The notes under the pieces: model-generated
What the model was told of the DNA's origin: nothing
Database searches by the model: none
Seen by the model: only the letters and a program-made list of their open reading frames with translations
Part shown: piece after piece, positions 15,020-22,755 of the stretch
Layout: each line of letters opens with the position of its first letter
How positions within the stretch are numbered: position 1 is the stretch's first letter
Made by a program: the position numbers and the translations under genes
Source: an uncultured Mucilaginibacter sp.
GTDB lineage: Bacteria > Bacteroidota > Bacteroidia > Sphingobacteriales > Sphingobacteriaceae
NCBI GenBank assembly: GCA_903863845.1
Contig: CAIPDP010000055.1
Span: forward strand, 1 to 39,504
Length of the DNA stretch: 39,504 nt
Direction: 5' to 3'

Positions 15020-15919
15020 TCAATTAAAGAAAACAGGCTTGGCAACTTCCGTAGGCTTGATTTTCCACCTGCGGTGCGACCATAGCCAATACTCCGGCCG
15101 CTCCCTGATCAAGTCCTCCAGGTACGAAACTTGTATCTTAGTGATCTCAAACGGTTTCGTTTCTTTAGGGTTTTCAACAAGCGGGACAAGCGTATAAGTA
15201 TAATAGCCCCGTTTTACCAGGTCGATTCGATAAAATACAACCGCGCAATCTCTTAAAGTACTTAGTTTTTCTACGCCAAGAAAAACCGCAGTTGGCTGGT
15301 TCAAAAAATTGGTAAAATACATTGCTTCCTCGCGTGATGGGGTTTGATCGGCAGCAAGCACAGTAAAAGTCAGTTCATTTTTATATTCGATCAGTTTACG
15401 CAGGGTTTGACGCATCGGTATCATAATGGCTCCAAATCGCGAACGTGTCCGGTTGATAAAATTGGTGAAAATTTCACTGCTTTGGGGTTTATATACGATC
15501 AGTTTGGTATGTTCGGTAAGAAATCCAAAATCCAGGCAGGCCATCTCCCAATTGCAATAGTGTCCGGCCGCTGCGAGTATGCTTTTACCTTGTCCAAAAT
15601 AATGCGCTACAATTTCGGGGTTGGTGCATACCATTCGTCGCTTAACCTGCTTTTCTGACATGCTTACTGATTTGATCGTTTCCAGCATCAGATCGGCCAT
15701 ATACCTGAAATATTTCTTTTCAATCGTCTTGCGTTCAGCTTCGGATTTTTCAGGAAAAGCATTGGCAAGATTCTCGCTCACCACTTTTCGCCGATAGCCA
15801 GCTAAATAGTAAAGTATAATATACAGGATATCAGAAATGATATAAAGCAACCAAAACGGAAAAAGCGAAAGCAGGTACAAAAAGAAAATACCAATATAGG
15901 CAAAGCCTCTTTTTATCAT
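15020..15919 (-). CDS. Lipid A-type (LpxL/HtrB-like) acyltransferase
   Basis: This membrane-anchored acyltransferase of the bacterial lipid A biosynthesis family transfers an acyl chain to a lipid A or ornithine/phospholipid-like acceptor. The active-site H-x4-E is seen in AAGHYCNWEM, and further family blocks are YKPQSSEIFTNFINRTR, LTVLAADQTPSREEA-type (here TFTVLAADQTPS) and a final WLWSHRRWK. The start is placed at ATG 15917-15919, giving MIKRGFAYIGIFFLYLLSLF, an N-terminal membrane anchor as in relatives. The longer in-frame start at 15997 would run through the divergent WbqC gene. Together with the glycosyltransferase downstream it suggests envelope glycolipid assembly. Confidence 0.93.
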   Translation of the reverse strand: MIKRGFAYIGIFFLYLLSLFPFWLLYIISDILYIILYYLAGYRRKVVSENLANAFPEKSEAERKTIEKKYFRYMADLMLETIKSVSMSEKQVKRRMVCTNPEIVAHYFGQGKSILAAAGHYCNWEMACLDFGFLTEHTKLIVYKPQSSEIFTNFINRTRSRFGAIMIPMRQTLRKLIEYKNELTFTVLAADQTPSREEAMYFTNFLNQPTAVFLGVEKLSTLRDCAVVFYRIDLVKRGYYTYTLVPLVENPKETKPFEITKIQVSYLEDLIRERPEYWLWSHRRWKIKPTEVAKPVFFN

Positions 15920-15940
15920 TATTTTATCCGAATTTTGGCA

Positions 15941-15948
15941 CAAACATA
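15941..15948 (-). promoter_or_regulatory. Putative -7 box TATGTTTG (minus strand) of acyltransferase
   Basis: Read on the minus strand this is TATGTTTG, a full match to TAnnTTTG, 21 bases before the ATG at 15919. It supports that start over the longer one at 15997, which lies upstream of it. The -33 region is T-rich without a clear TTTG. Confidence 0.45.
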
Positions 15949-15954
15949 GAATAT

Positions 15955-16566
15955 ATGATTGAAAAAGGCGCTGTTTTACCTTTGTTTTATCTGCCACCGA
16001 TTGAATATTTTACCGAACTAAATATTCATAATCCTGATTTTTTGATCGAGAAATATGAGCATTTCCCAAAGCAAACCTATCGCAATCGCGCACATATTTA
16101 TTCACCCGAAGGATTATTAACCCTTGTAGTACCTGTTGTAAAAGGGTCAAAAATGCATACTCCGGTCAAGGATGTAAGAATAAGTTATGATTTTCGCTGG
16201 CAGCGCCTGCATTGGATGAGCCTGCAGGGATGTTACCGTCGGTCGGCTTATTTCGAATATTATGAGGACGATCTGGCACTATTCTACGAAGCTAAAGAAC
16301 CCTTCCTTTTCGATTACAACGAAAAGCTATTACACCTTTTGCTCAGGTTGCTTAAAATAAAGGCTACGCTAAAGTACACGCAGGAATTTATTCCTGATTA
16401 CCCTGATCTGCTTGATCTGAGAGATAGCATTCATCCTAAGAAAATTTCAAAATATCCACCAAAACCTTATTACCAGCTTTTCGAAGAAAAACATGGTATC
16501 ATTAGCAACCTGAGCATAGTCGACCTGCTATTTAATCAGGGACCACAGGCAATAAATTATTTATAG
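15955..16566 (+). CDS. WbqC-like family protein
   Basis: The 203-residue protein matches the WbqC-like family: the opening VLPLFYLPPIEYF, QTYRNRAHIYSPEGLLTLVVPV, and the block DVRISYDFRWQRLHWMSLQGCYRRSAYFEYYED are all characteristic. Family members are found in O-antigen and surface polysaccharide loci, and structural data suggest a role with dTDP-sugar-derived amino sugars, but the reaction is not settled. The gene is divergent from the acyltransferase with 35 bases between the starts, which supports a shared role in envelope polysaccharide or lipid synthesis. Confidence 0.9.
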   Translation: MIEKGAVLPLFYLPPIEYFTELNIHNPDFLIEKYEHFPKQTYRNRAHIYSPEGLLTLVVPVVKGSKMHTPVKDVRISYDFRWQRLHWMSLQGCYRRSAYFEYYEDDLALFYEAKEPFLFDYNEKLLHLLLRLLKIKATLKYTQEFIPDYPDLLDLRDSIHPKKISKYPPKPYYQLFEEKHGIISNLSIVDLLFNQGPQAINYL

Positions 16567-16614
16567 CCTGCAAATAAATGGTAAATAAGCTCGCTTTGGA
16601 CCGGCCAGTAATGC

Positions 16615-17265
16615 CTATTTCTGAAATTCCGATTTCAGGTCGGCCTTCATTACTTTCCTGAATTTTTCGACTTTAGGTACTGAAACTGCCGTTAAATAGG
16701 GGTTTTCGTTCAAATGAAGGCGGTAATATCCCTGATGATATTTTTCTGCGGCATAAAAAACCTTGAACGGAACCACCTGGGTTACGATCGGTGCATCATA
16801 ATGCTTTGAAGCATTGATTTTTTTGATCTCATCCAGTATAATTGCTTTTTCCTGTTCGGTCCGGTAGAAGGCGATGGAACGGTAATCTGTTCCTTCATCA
16901 GGGCCCTGCCGGTTTAATTCGGTTGGGTCATGCGCAAAAAAGAAGGCGTGAACCAGTGTTTGGTAAGAAATAACCTTTGGATCATAGTATATCTGAACAA
17001 CCTCAGCATGGCCGGTTTCGCGGGTACAAACTTCTTCATAGGTTGGATTTTTTGTATTCCCGCCAGCATAACCAGACACCACCGCGTCGACACCCTTTAA
17101 TTCCGACATCGCTTCGCTCATACTCCAGAAACATCCCCCGCCGAAAGTAGCAATGGCTTCGCCTGGTTTGGGTTGAGGTAAAACCGCTATTTGCTGGTTT
17201 TGGGCACCTGCGCAGCCGCAATACAATATGGCTGCGATACTATATATCATTAATTTCTTTATCAT
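16615..17265 (-). CDS. msrA: Exported peptide-methionine (S)-S-oxide reductase
   Basis: MsrA reduces the S-epimer of methionine sulfoxide. The catalytic Cys45 lies in FGGGCFWSMSEA, and SGYAGGNTKNPTYEEVCT, TGHAEVVQIYYDP and GPDEGTDYRSIAFY complete the family signature. The first 22 residues form an export signal ending in LYCGCAGAQ; Cys18 with preceding Gly and a hydrophobic stretch could be a lipobox, so this may be a lipoprotein rather than a freely soluble periplasmic protein. The role is then repair of oxidised envelope proteins. An exported MsrB is encoded at 36682-37146, so both epimers are covered from separate loci. Confidence 0.95.
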   Translation of the reverse strand: MIKKLMIYSIAAILYCGCAGAQNQQIAVLPQPKPGEAIATFGGGCFWSMSEAMSELKGVDAVVSGYAGGNTKNPTYEEVCTRETGHAEVVQIYYDPKVISYQTLVHAFFFAHDPTELNRQGPDEGTDYRSIAFYRTEQEKAIILDEIKKINASKHYDAPIVTQVVPFKVFYAAEKYHQGYYRLHLNENPYLTAVSVPKVEKFRKVMKADLKSEFQK

Positions 17266-17318
17266 AAATTTTTCATTGATTTAAACCAATTACGCAAAAC
17301 TAACATAAGCAGTTGTTG

Positions 17319-17585
17319 CTATTTGTCATTTCCGGGTAATATAGGGGGCGATTTAAATACCGTATCTTTGACCATCATTAATATTTTAGTCAGCCCGTTG
17401 ATCTTGATCTCATAGGCTGTAGACAGCAGCATACCCATTTTACCCGGCGGAAAACCTTTCTTTTTTAACCATTCAAGGTAATAGACCGGCACATCGCAGA
17501 TCAGGGTGCCCTGGTACTTACCGAAAGGCATTTTAGTAGTTACTACTTCTATTAAAACTTTACGGTCGGGGCTAATATTTTCCAC
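17319..17585 (-). CDS. DUF3820 family protein
   Basis: This small protein (88 residues) has the DUF3820 signature MPFGKYQGTLICDVPVYYL followed by EWLKKKGFPPGKMGMLL. Function is not established; some members carry the label quorum-sensing-regulated virulence factor. The start codon is GTG at 17583-17585. A minus-strand TAATTTTA at 17590-17597 sits only a few bases upstream, again suggesting a very short leader. It is divergent from the 80-residue protein to the right. Confidence 0.85.
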   Translation of the reverse strand: MENISPDRKVLIEVVTTKMPFGKYQGTLICDVPVYYLEWLKKKGFPPGKMGMLLSTAYEIKINGLTKILMMVKDTVFKSPPILPGNDK

Positions 17586-17680
17586 AATGTAAAATTACTT
17601 GTTAATGATCATTATCAGCCCCAAATAAAGTTAAAACAGATAAATTAGTAAAACGTTGTACCGCTACCAAACAAATTAAT

Positions 17681-17923
17681 ATGAAACAGATATTTGAGGC
17701 TTTTTTAAGCGGAACAGAAAACAAGGTTGATGGTATTGCAAGACCCGTAAGTGTTGCAGGATATACTACTCCCTACGATTTTAAATCGATAGACGGAAGG
17801 TTACACATCCTTATCGGTAAAGATGAAAGTGAAAACTGGGTGCGAATTGGTGGTACCGAACCTTATTTTTCGAGTTGGGTCAATGAACTGGCACAGCAAA
17901 TTGCCAAACACAAACGCAGATAA
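17681..17923 (+). CDS. Small protein resembling phosphohexomutase C-terminal domain
   Basis: I do not recognise a named family. The 80-residue protein ends with DGRLHILIGKDESENWVRIG followed by GTEPYFSSWVNELAQQIA. This strongly recalls the phosphate-binding C-terminal domain (domain IV) of phosphoglucomutase/phosphomannomutase, where RPSGTEP binds the sugar phosphate. Here the motif reads RIGGTEP, with Gly in place of the Ser, and there are no other mutase domains upstream. The aldo/keto reductase gene starts 5 bases after its stop, so the two are almost certainly co-transcribed. A stand-alone sugar-phosphate-binding module is an inference; chance similarity over 20 residues is possible. Confidence 0.7.
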   Translation: MKQIFEAFLSGTENKVDGIARPVSVAGYTTPYDFKSIDGRLHILIGKDESENWVRIGGTEPYFSSWVNELAQQIAKHKRR

Positions 17924-17928
17924 TTATA

Positions 17929-18882
17929 ATGGAAAAACGCGAATTAGGCAGATCGGGTATACTGGTTACCCCGTTTTGCTTTGGAGGTAATGTTTTTGGC
18001 TGGACCGCAAACGAGAAGGTTTCTTTTGAATTGCTGGATGCCCTGGTCGACCTCGGTTTTGATTTTATCGATACTGCGGATATTTATTCATCGTGGGTAC
18101 CGGGTAATCAGGGAGGCGAGTCGGAAACGATTATTGGTAAATGGCTGAAAAATACCGGAAAAAGGGATAAAGTGGTTATTGCAACCAAAGTAGGAAAACC
18201 CATGGGACCCGGCAAACAGGGTCTTTCAAAAGCCTACGTAACCAAAGCAGTAGAAGATTCGCTCCGCCGCCTGCAAACTGATTATATCGACCTGTATCAA
18301 TCGCATGATGACGATCAGGGCACGCCATTGGAGGAAACACTCGGCGTTTTTACAGACCTGATCATAGAAGGTAAGGTTCGGACGATAGGTGCCTCCAATT
18401 ATAGTGCCGCCCGCCTTGCCGAAGCTATAGCGGTTAGCAAAAAAAATGGCTTAGCTCAATACCAAACACTACAACCCGAATATAACTTATATAGCCGCGA
18501 ACCTTACGAAGCTGAACTTGCCCCTCTCTGCCATTTAGAAAAGATCGGCGTTATTCCCTACTATTCACTGGCAAGCGGTTTTTTAACAGGGAAATACCGT
18601 TCAGAAGCCGACCTTGCAAAAAGCCCGCGCGGTAAGGGAATCAAAAAGTTCATGAACGAACGTGGTACAAGAATACTTGATGCGCTTGATTCCGTTTCCC
18701 AGGCATATGAAACTAACCCGGCTGCTATCGCGTTGGCCTGGCTTAATTCAAGGCCCGGTATCATCGCACCGATCGCCAGTGCAACCAGCGTTGCTCAGCT
18801 GAAGGAAATCACGGCTTCGATAGCAATTAAATTGAGCAATTCGGCAATCGAATTACTTACAAAATCTGGCATAAACGAATAA
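17929..18882 (+). CDS. Aldo/keto reductase
   Basis: This is a 317-residue TIM-barrel NAD(P)H-dependent oxidoreductase. The catalytic tetrad is complete: Asp48 and Tyr53 in FIDTADIYSSW, Lys87 in VVIATKVGK and His126 in LYQSHDDDQ. The sequence style (LGRSGILVTPFCFGGNVFGW, GASNYSAARLAEA, AGS-like LASGFLTGKYR) is that of the Tas/YajO/YdjG-like group acting on small aldehydes or sugars; the substrate is unknown. It follows the 80-residue protein by 5 bases and ends at a strong terminator three bases downstream, so the pair is a two-gene operon. Confidence 0.94.
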   Translation: MEKRELGRSGILVTPFCFGGNVFGWTANEKVSFELLDALVDLGFDFIDTADIYSSWVPGNQGGESETIIGKWLKNTGKRDKVVIATKVGKPMGPGKQGLSKAYVTKAVEDSLRRLQTDYIDLYQSHDDDQGTPLEETLGVFTDLIIEGKVRTIGASNYSAARLAEAIAVSKKNGLAQYQTLQPEYNLYSREPYEAELAPLCHLEKIGVIPYYSLASGFLTGKYRSEADLAKSPRGKGIKKFMNERGTRILDALDSVSQAYETNPAAIALAWLNSRPGIIAPIASATSVAQLKEITASIAIKLSNSAIELLTKSGINE

Positions 18883-18914
18883 AACCACCCTCGCCGGCGG
18901 CGAGGTGGTTTTTT
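18883..18914. terminator. Strong bidirectional intrinsic terminator
   Basis: AACCACC-C-TCGCC and GGCGA-GGTGGTT (18883-18910) form a 12-bp stem with one bulged C and a 3-base loop, followed by a T-run (18909-18914). A-rich bases on the left allow function on the minus strand as well. It separates the aldo/keto reductase from the convergent secreted-protein gene. Confidence 0.85.
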
Positions 18915-18937
18915 GTTAAATATATATTTGGAGGGAA

Positions 18938-19468
18938 CTATGATCTTCCATGGCGATGATCATCGCGGTCGAAGTGGTCGTGGTTTCTGTTATCACTGCG
19001 TTCATCAAACCGGCGATCTTCATTTCTGCGGTCATCGCGGTATGAATTGGCGTATCCCCTGTCGCGATCGCGGTCATCCTGATGTCCAATGAACATTGCA
19101 CTATTATACTTGTTGCGGTAAAAATCGTCATTCATATATGGACGGCTGGCACGAACTTCGAACCTGCGGGCGTTCCTCCAGTCGTAATTGCGGTATGCAC
19201 CTGGCAGGTAAGCAGCTGATACCCATTCGTTACCATCGTTATAATAATAACATTGTTCATTAACGTTGTAATAAGCACTTACATCGGGCAGGTAATAATA
19301 GTCGTCGTTATAAACGGCAGGCTGACTATAAACGGTTTGAACAGGAGCGGTTACGTATACAGGACGTGGTGCAAAACGAAAACCAAAATGAAACCTGATC
19401 TGTGCATTGGCGGTATTAACTAATAAACCGCTCATTGCTATTGCTGATATTAAAATTAACTTTTTCAT
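18938..19468 (-). CDS. Secreted protein with Asp/Arg/His-rich tail
   Basis: I do not recognise a named family. The 176-residue protein has a clear signal peptide (MKKLILISAIAMSGLLVNTA, then NAQ), a Tyr/Pro/Val-rich middle with VYVTAPVQTVYSQP and YYYLPDVSAYYNVNEQCYYY, then AYLPGAYRNYDWRNAR. The last 55 residues are almost entirely charged (RDDR, DRDRG, DDRRNEDRR, DHFDRDDHRHGRS). The tail is encoded by imperfect repeats of GATCGCGG/GGTCATCG type. It may bind metal or envelope polymers; this is speculation. A plausible minus-strand promoter lies just upstream (TTTG, 18 bases, TATAAATA, near 19480-19510). Confidence 0.75.
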   Translation of the reverse strand: MKKLILISAIAMSGLLVNTANAQIRFHFGFRFAPRPVYVTAPVQTVYSQPAVYNDDYYYLPDVSAYYNVNEQCYYYNDGNEWVSAAYLPGAYRNYDWRNARRFEVRASRPYMNDDFYRNKYNSAMFIGHQDDRDRDRGYANSYRDDRRNEDRRFDERSDNRNHDHFDRDDHRHGRS

Positions 19469-19773
19469 TTTCTTGTGTATTTATAGTTCTGACGAAGCAA
19501 ATTCAAAAAAGTTTAATTTCACCATATAAAAGCTAGAACATATCGGACATTACAAACTTTTAATTCAAAAAAAGGGACTATCGCAAAATATTATTCTTTT
19601 AAACATGAAAAGTAAATGAAAAAAATACAAATGGCAGCGCGGTAAGTCAGCAATTCGACTGTCATACTTAATTAATAATTATTCTGAAACCGTAAATGTC
19701 CTTGTATTGATGCCTTCGGGCTTATGGTTATTATTTCCTAAACACTTAGATTTGGATATTAAAACAAACCTGT
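19469..19773. other. 305-base divergent intergenic region
   Basis: The region separates two divergent secreted-protein genes. It is AT-rich, with no open reading frame, repeat or RNA-like structure that I can support. Possible promoter boxes are present near each edge: a minus-strand TATAAATA near 19480 and TAGATTTG at 19747-19754. Confidence 0.5.
19747..19754 (+). promoter_or_regulatory. Putative -7 box TAGATTTG of sugar dehydrogenase gene
   Basis: This full match to TAnnTTTG lies 19 bases before the ATG at 19774. The -33 position holds TTAT rather than TTTG. Confidence 0.4.
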
Positions 19774-21066
19774 ATGAAAAGAAAATATGTATTTTCATTT
19801 TTGCTGCCTTTTTTGGCGGTGTTCGGGATCATGGCGATCCTTGCACTGAAAAATGGTTCCCGGCATAGTGGCCCGGCCAGTAATGCTGAAGCATCAAATG
19901 CCGGATTGACCTTACCTTCAGGATTCAATGCATCGATCATTGCTGACAATCTAGGGTCTGTGCGCCATATTACCGTTACCCCTCAAAACGAGATCTATGC
20001 CAAATTAAAAGGATTGGAACATGGTAAAGGCATTTTGTTATTGCACCAAAATGGTGATAAAGCTGAGGTTAAAGCAAGCTTCGGCTCTTTCGGTGGAACC
20101 GGTATTGGCGTTAAAAATGGCTACTTATATGCCTCATCCGATCAGGAAGTATTCCGTTTTAAATTGAACGCACAAAATGAAGTGATCGACCCGAATAAAC
20201 CTGAAACTATAGTGACTGGTTTATTGAACCGGGGCGAGCATGAAGCTAAGGCTATCACGCTGGATAATGCCGGGCACCTATATGTAAATATTGGTGCTTA
20301 TTCAAACGCTTGTCAGGTAAAAGATCGTGAAAAAGGTTCGCCCGGTCAGAAAGGCTGCCCGATATTGGATTCGGCTGGCGGTATATGGCAATTCAGCGCA
20401 AGTAAACTGAACCAGCATTATGGCGATGGCATCCGTTATGCCACCGGTTTGAGAAACGTAGTTGGCATCACCTGGAATCAACAGAAAAACCAGCTTTTTG
20501 TAATGCAACATGGCCGGGATCAATTGAGCGATCTGTTTCCGCAATATTATACTGTAAAACAAAATGCTGAATTACCGGCAGAATGTATGTATGCGCTTAA
20601 CAAAGGCGATAATGCCGGCTGGCCTTATATGTATTATGATTGGCAGACCCGCAAAAAAATGCTGATGCCTGAATACGGTGGCGACGGCAAAAAGGAAGGT
20701 GGTCAGAATGCCATTAATCCTACAGCTGCTTTTCCGGGGCACCTTGCACCAAATGGCCTGTTGTTTTATACCGGCAATCAGTTTCCGGCAAGGTACAAAA
20801 ATGGTGCCTTTATAGCTTTCCACGGCTCGTGGAACCGCGCACCCGAACCACAAGCTGGCTATTTTGTGGTATTTCAACCCTTTGTGAATGGCAAACCATC
20901 GGGAAAATGGGAAGTGTTCGCCGATGGTTTTGCTGGTACCGCCGAACAAAAGGCCAAAGGCGCAGCAATACACCGCCCATGCGGCTTAGCACAAGGCCCG
21001 GATGGCGCTTTGTATGTAAGTGATGATAGCCGGGGAACCATCTATAAGATCACTTACAAGAAATAA
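19774..21066 (+). CDS. PQQ-dependent sorbosone dehydrogenase-like beta-propeller
   Basis: The 430-residue exported protein resembles the soluble glucose/sorbosone dehydrogenase family, six-bladed propellers that oxidise sugars or aldehydes with PQQ. Recognisable blocks are LPSGFNASIIADNLGSVRHI, GEHEAKAITLDNAGHLYVN, YATGLRNVVGITWN, MQHGRDQLSDLFP, DNAGWPYMYYD, HLAPNGLLFY, AFHGSWNRAPEPQAGYFV and HRPCGLAQGPDGALYVSDD. The N-terminus is one hydrophobic helix (YVFSFLLPFLAVFGIMAILA), either a signal or an anchor. A HGSWNR motif and catalytic histidine candidates are kept. No PQQ synthesis genes are in the window, so cofactor use is assumed from the family. It ends before a terminator and is transcribed alone. 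Confidence 0.88.
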   Translation: MKRKYVFSFLLPFLAVFGIMAILALKNGSRHSGPASNAEASNAGLTLPSGFNASIIADNLGSVRHITVTPQNEIYAKLKGLEHGKGILLLHQNGDKAEVKASFGSFGGTGIGVKNGYLYASSDQEVFRFKLNAQNEVIDPNKPETIVTGLLNRGEHEAKAITLDNAGHLYVNIGAYSNACQVKDREKGSPGQKGCPILDSAGGIWQFSASKLNQHYGDGIRYATGLRNVVGITWNQQKNQLFVMQHGRDQLSDLFPQYYTVKQNAELPAECMYALNKGDNAGWPYMYYDWQTRKKMLMPEYGGDGKKEGGQNAINPTAAFPGHLAPNGLLFYTGNQFPARYKNGAFIAFHGSWNRAPEPQAGYFVVFQPFVNGKPSGKWEVFADGFAGTAEQKAKGAAIHRPCGLAQGPDGALYVSDDSRGTIYKITYKK

Positions 21067-21083
21067 CATCAACAAATTTTATT

Positions 21084-21113
21084 AAAAAGGCCCCGAAAAT
21101 TCAGGGCCTTTTT
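21084..21113. terminator. Bidirectional intrinsic terminator
   Basis: AAAAAGGCCC (21084-21093) pairs with GGGCCTTTTT (21104-21113) across a 10-base loop, giving A- and T-runs on either side. It ends both the rightward dehydrogenase gene and the leftward ABC operon. Confidence 0.85.
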
Positions 21114-21139
21114 AGTTGGGTTTCTTTTATTTCAAAAAA

Positions 21140-21889
21140 TCAGGCAAACCAATCGAACAAATCATTTTGCTTTAAAGCTGATTTTCCTTTTTCCCTGAAA
21201 TCTTTAATGATCTTTCCTTCAGCCATTTGGATTATGCGGTTGCCATAAGTGAACGCGTCTTTTAGATTATGGGTGACCAGGATTGCTGTCAGTCCAAATT
21301 CATTGACCAGGCGTTCGGCTGTTTTCATTACGATTTCTGCTGATCGGGGATCCAGCGCTGCGGTAGGCTCGTCAAGCAATAGTACTTTGCAGGAATCCAT
21401 TACACTCATTAGCAGGGTCAATGCCTGTCGCTGCCCGCCTGATAAAGTGCCCATCAGCTGTTCGGTTTTATTTTCAAGGCCCATTCCCAGGCTTGCAATT
21501 TTGTCTTTTACCCGGCTTTTAAAATTTGGATTAACGCCGATTGTCAGCCCCTTTGGCTGGGTACGGATAGCCGCCAGCCGGAAATTATCAATGATGCTCA
21601 GATCAGGTGCCGTACCACTCAGCGGATTTTGAAAAACGCGGGCTATCCATTCACTGCGCTTATATTCAGGAAGTTTGGTGACATCTGTATCATTAATGGA
21701 TATACTCCCTGACGATGGCAATATACTCCCGGCAACCAAATTCAATAACGTTGTTTTCCCGGAACCATTAGAACCAACGATCACCAGGAATTCTTTTTCG
21801 GCAATGGTTAAATCGACACAGTTAACAGCATTTACCTGGTTTGCTTTTCCCTTGTTAAATATTTTGTGTATTTGTCTGAGCTCGATCAT
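21140..21889 (-). CDS. ABC transporter ATP-binding protein
   Basis: This is the 249-residue ATPase subunit. Walker A GSNGSGKTT is at residues 39-47, the signature TLSGGQRQALTLLM in the middle, Walker B KVLLLDEPTAALDP and the switch histidine in ILVTHNL near the end. It belongs to the COG1101 type that pairs with COG4120 permeases and COG2984 binding proteins. Its ATG overlaps the permease stop by four bases, so translation is likely coupled. It is last in the three-gene operon, just before the shared terminator. Confidence 0.94.
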   Translation of the reverse strand: MIELRQIHKIFNKGKANQVNAVNCVDLTIAEKEFLVIVGSNGSGKTTLLNLVAGSILPSSGSISINDTDVTKLPEYKRSEWIARVFQNPLSGTAPDLSIIDNFRLAAIRTQPKGLTIGVNPNFKSRVKDKIASLGMGLENKTEQLMGTLSGGQRQALTLLMSVMDSCKVLLLDEPTAALDPRSAEIVMKTAERLVNEFGLTAILVTHNLKDAFTYGNRIIQMAEGKIIKDFREKGKSALKQNDLFDWFA

Positions 21890-22755
21890 GATGAATTTTT
21901 GAAAGATAATCGCGGCAATCCAACGATGAGTAGAACGAATACGGCAGTTACCAGTTTAAGCAGGGTCGGACTAACCCCAATACTCAGCGTAACAGCGATC
22001 ACAAACTGAAAAATAATAGCACCTGAAAGCACCAGCGCTAAAGTTAACCATACCGAAGTGATCCGAAACCAGTTAACCAACGCTTCGGCAATTATAACCG
22101 AACCCAGACCGGTAATTACTATTCCGATACCCATATTAATATCCGCAAAACTCTGGAACTGGGTGATCAAAAAGCCACTTAAAGCTGTTAATGCATTAGC
22201 CAATGCCAGCCCGATGATCTTCATCCTGTCGGTATTGACCCCCAGCGCACGAATCATGGATTCACTGTTGCCCGTAGCCCGCATAGCAATGCCGAAATCA
22301 GTTTTAAGTAAATAGCCTATCAGCACTGCTATTACCGCAACAAATCCGATCAACACAAAAAAGGTATTTTTATTGGGATCTGAGGCGAAATTGATCATCG
22401 AAAATAGCGTGGACACATTGGTTAATGGGATATTTGAACGCCCCATAATACTCAGGTTGATAGAGTAGAGTGCGTACATTACCAGTATACCTGCCAGTAA
22501 GGCATTGATCTTTAACTTGGTATGAATGATTCCGGTCAATGCTCCGGCAGCTGCTCCGGCGGCGATCACTGCCGGCAATACGATATAAATTGGCTGGTGA
22601 GCCATCAATAATTTTGCAGTAATTACACCACCAAGCGTATAGCTGCCGTCAGTAGTGATATCGGGGATATTAAATATCTTCATCGATATATAGATCCCCA
22701 GCGCAATAGCCGAAAAACAGAGACCCTGTATAAGCGTCGCCAGGTAAAAATCCAT
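21886..22755 (-). CDS. ABC transporter permease
   Basis: The 289-residue inner-membrane subunit has about eight hydrophobic segments and belongs to the branched-chain-amino-acid-like permease group (BPD_transp_2, COG4120). Typical blocks are SMKIFNIPDITTDGSYTLGG near the start and FGIAMRATGNSESMIRALGV, the cytoplasmic loop that contacts the ATPase, around residue 170. It overlaps the binding-protein gene by one base (TAATG) and the ATPase by four. Confidence 0.93.
   Translation of the reverse strand: MDFYLATLIQGLCFSAIALGIYISMKIFNIPDITTDGSYTLGGVITAKLLMAHQPIYIVLPAVIAAGAAAGALTGIIHTKLKINALLAGILVMYALYSINLSIMGRSNIPLTNVSTLFSMINFASDPNKNTFFVLIGFVAVIAVLIGYLLKTDFGIAMRATGNSESMIRALGVNTDRMKIIGLALANALTALSGFLITQFQSFADINMGIGIVITGLGSVIIAEALVNWFRITSVWLTLALVLSGAIIFQFVIAVTLSIGVSPTLLKLVTAVFVLLIVGLPRLSFKNSS

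Noticed and set aside
15920..15997. N-terminal extension of the acyltransferase
   Set aside because: The extension would overlap the divergent WbqC gene and cross the likely promoter; the preferred start gives the normal membrane anchor.
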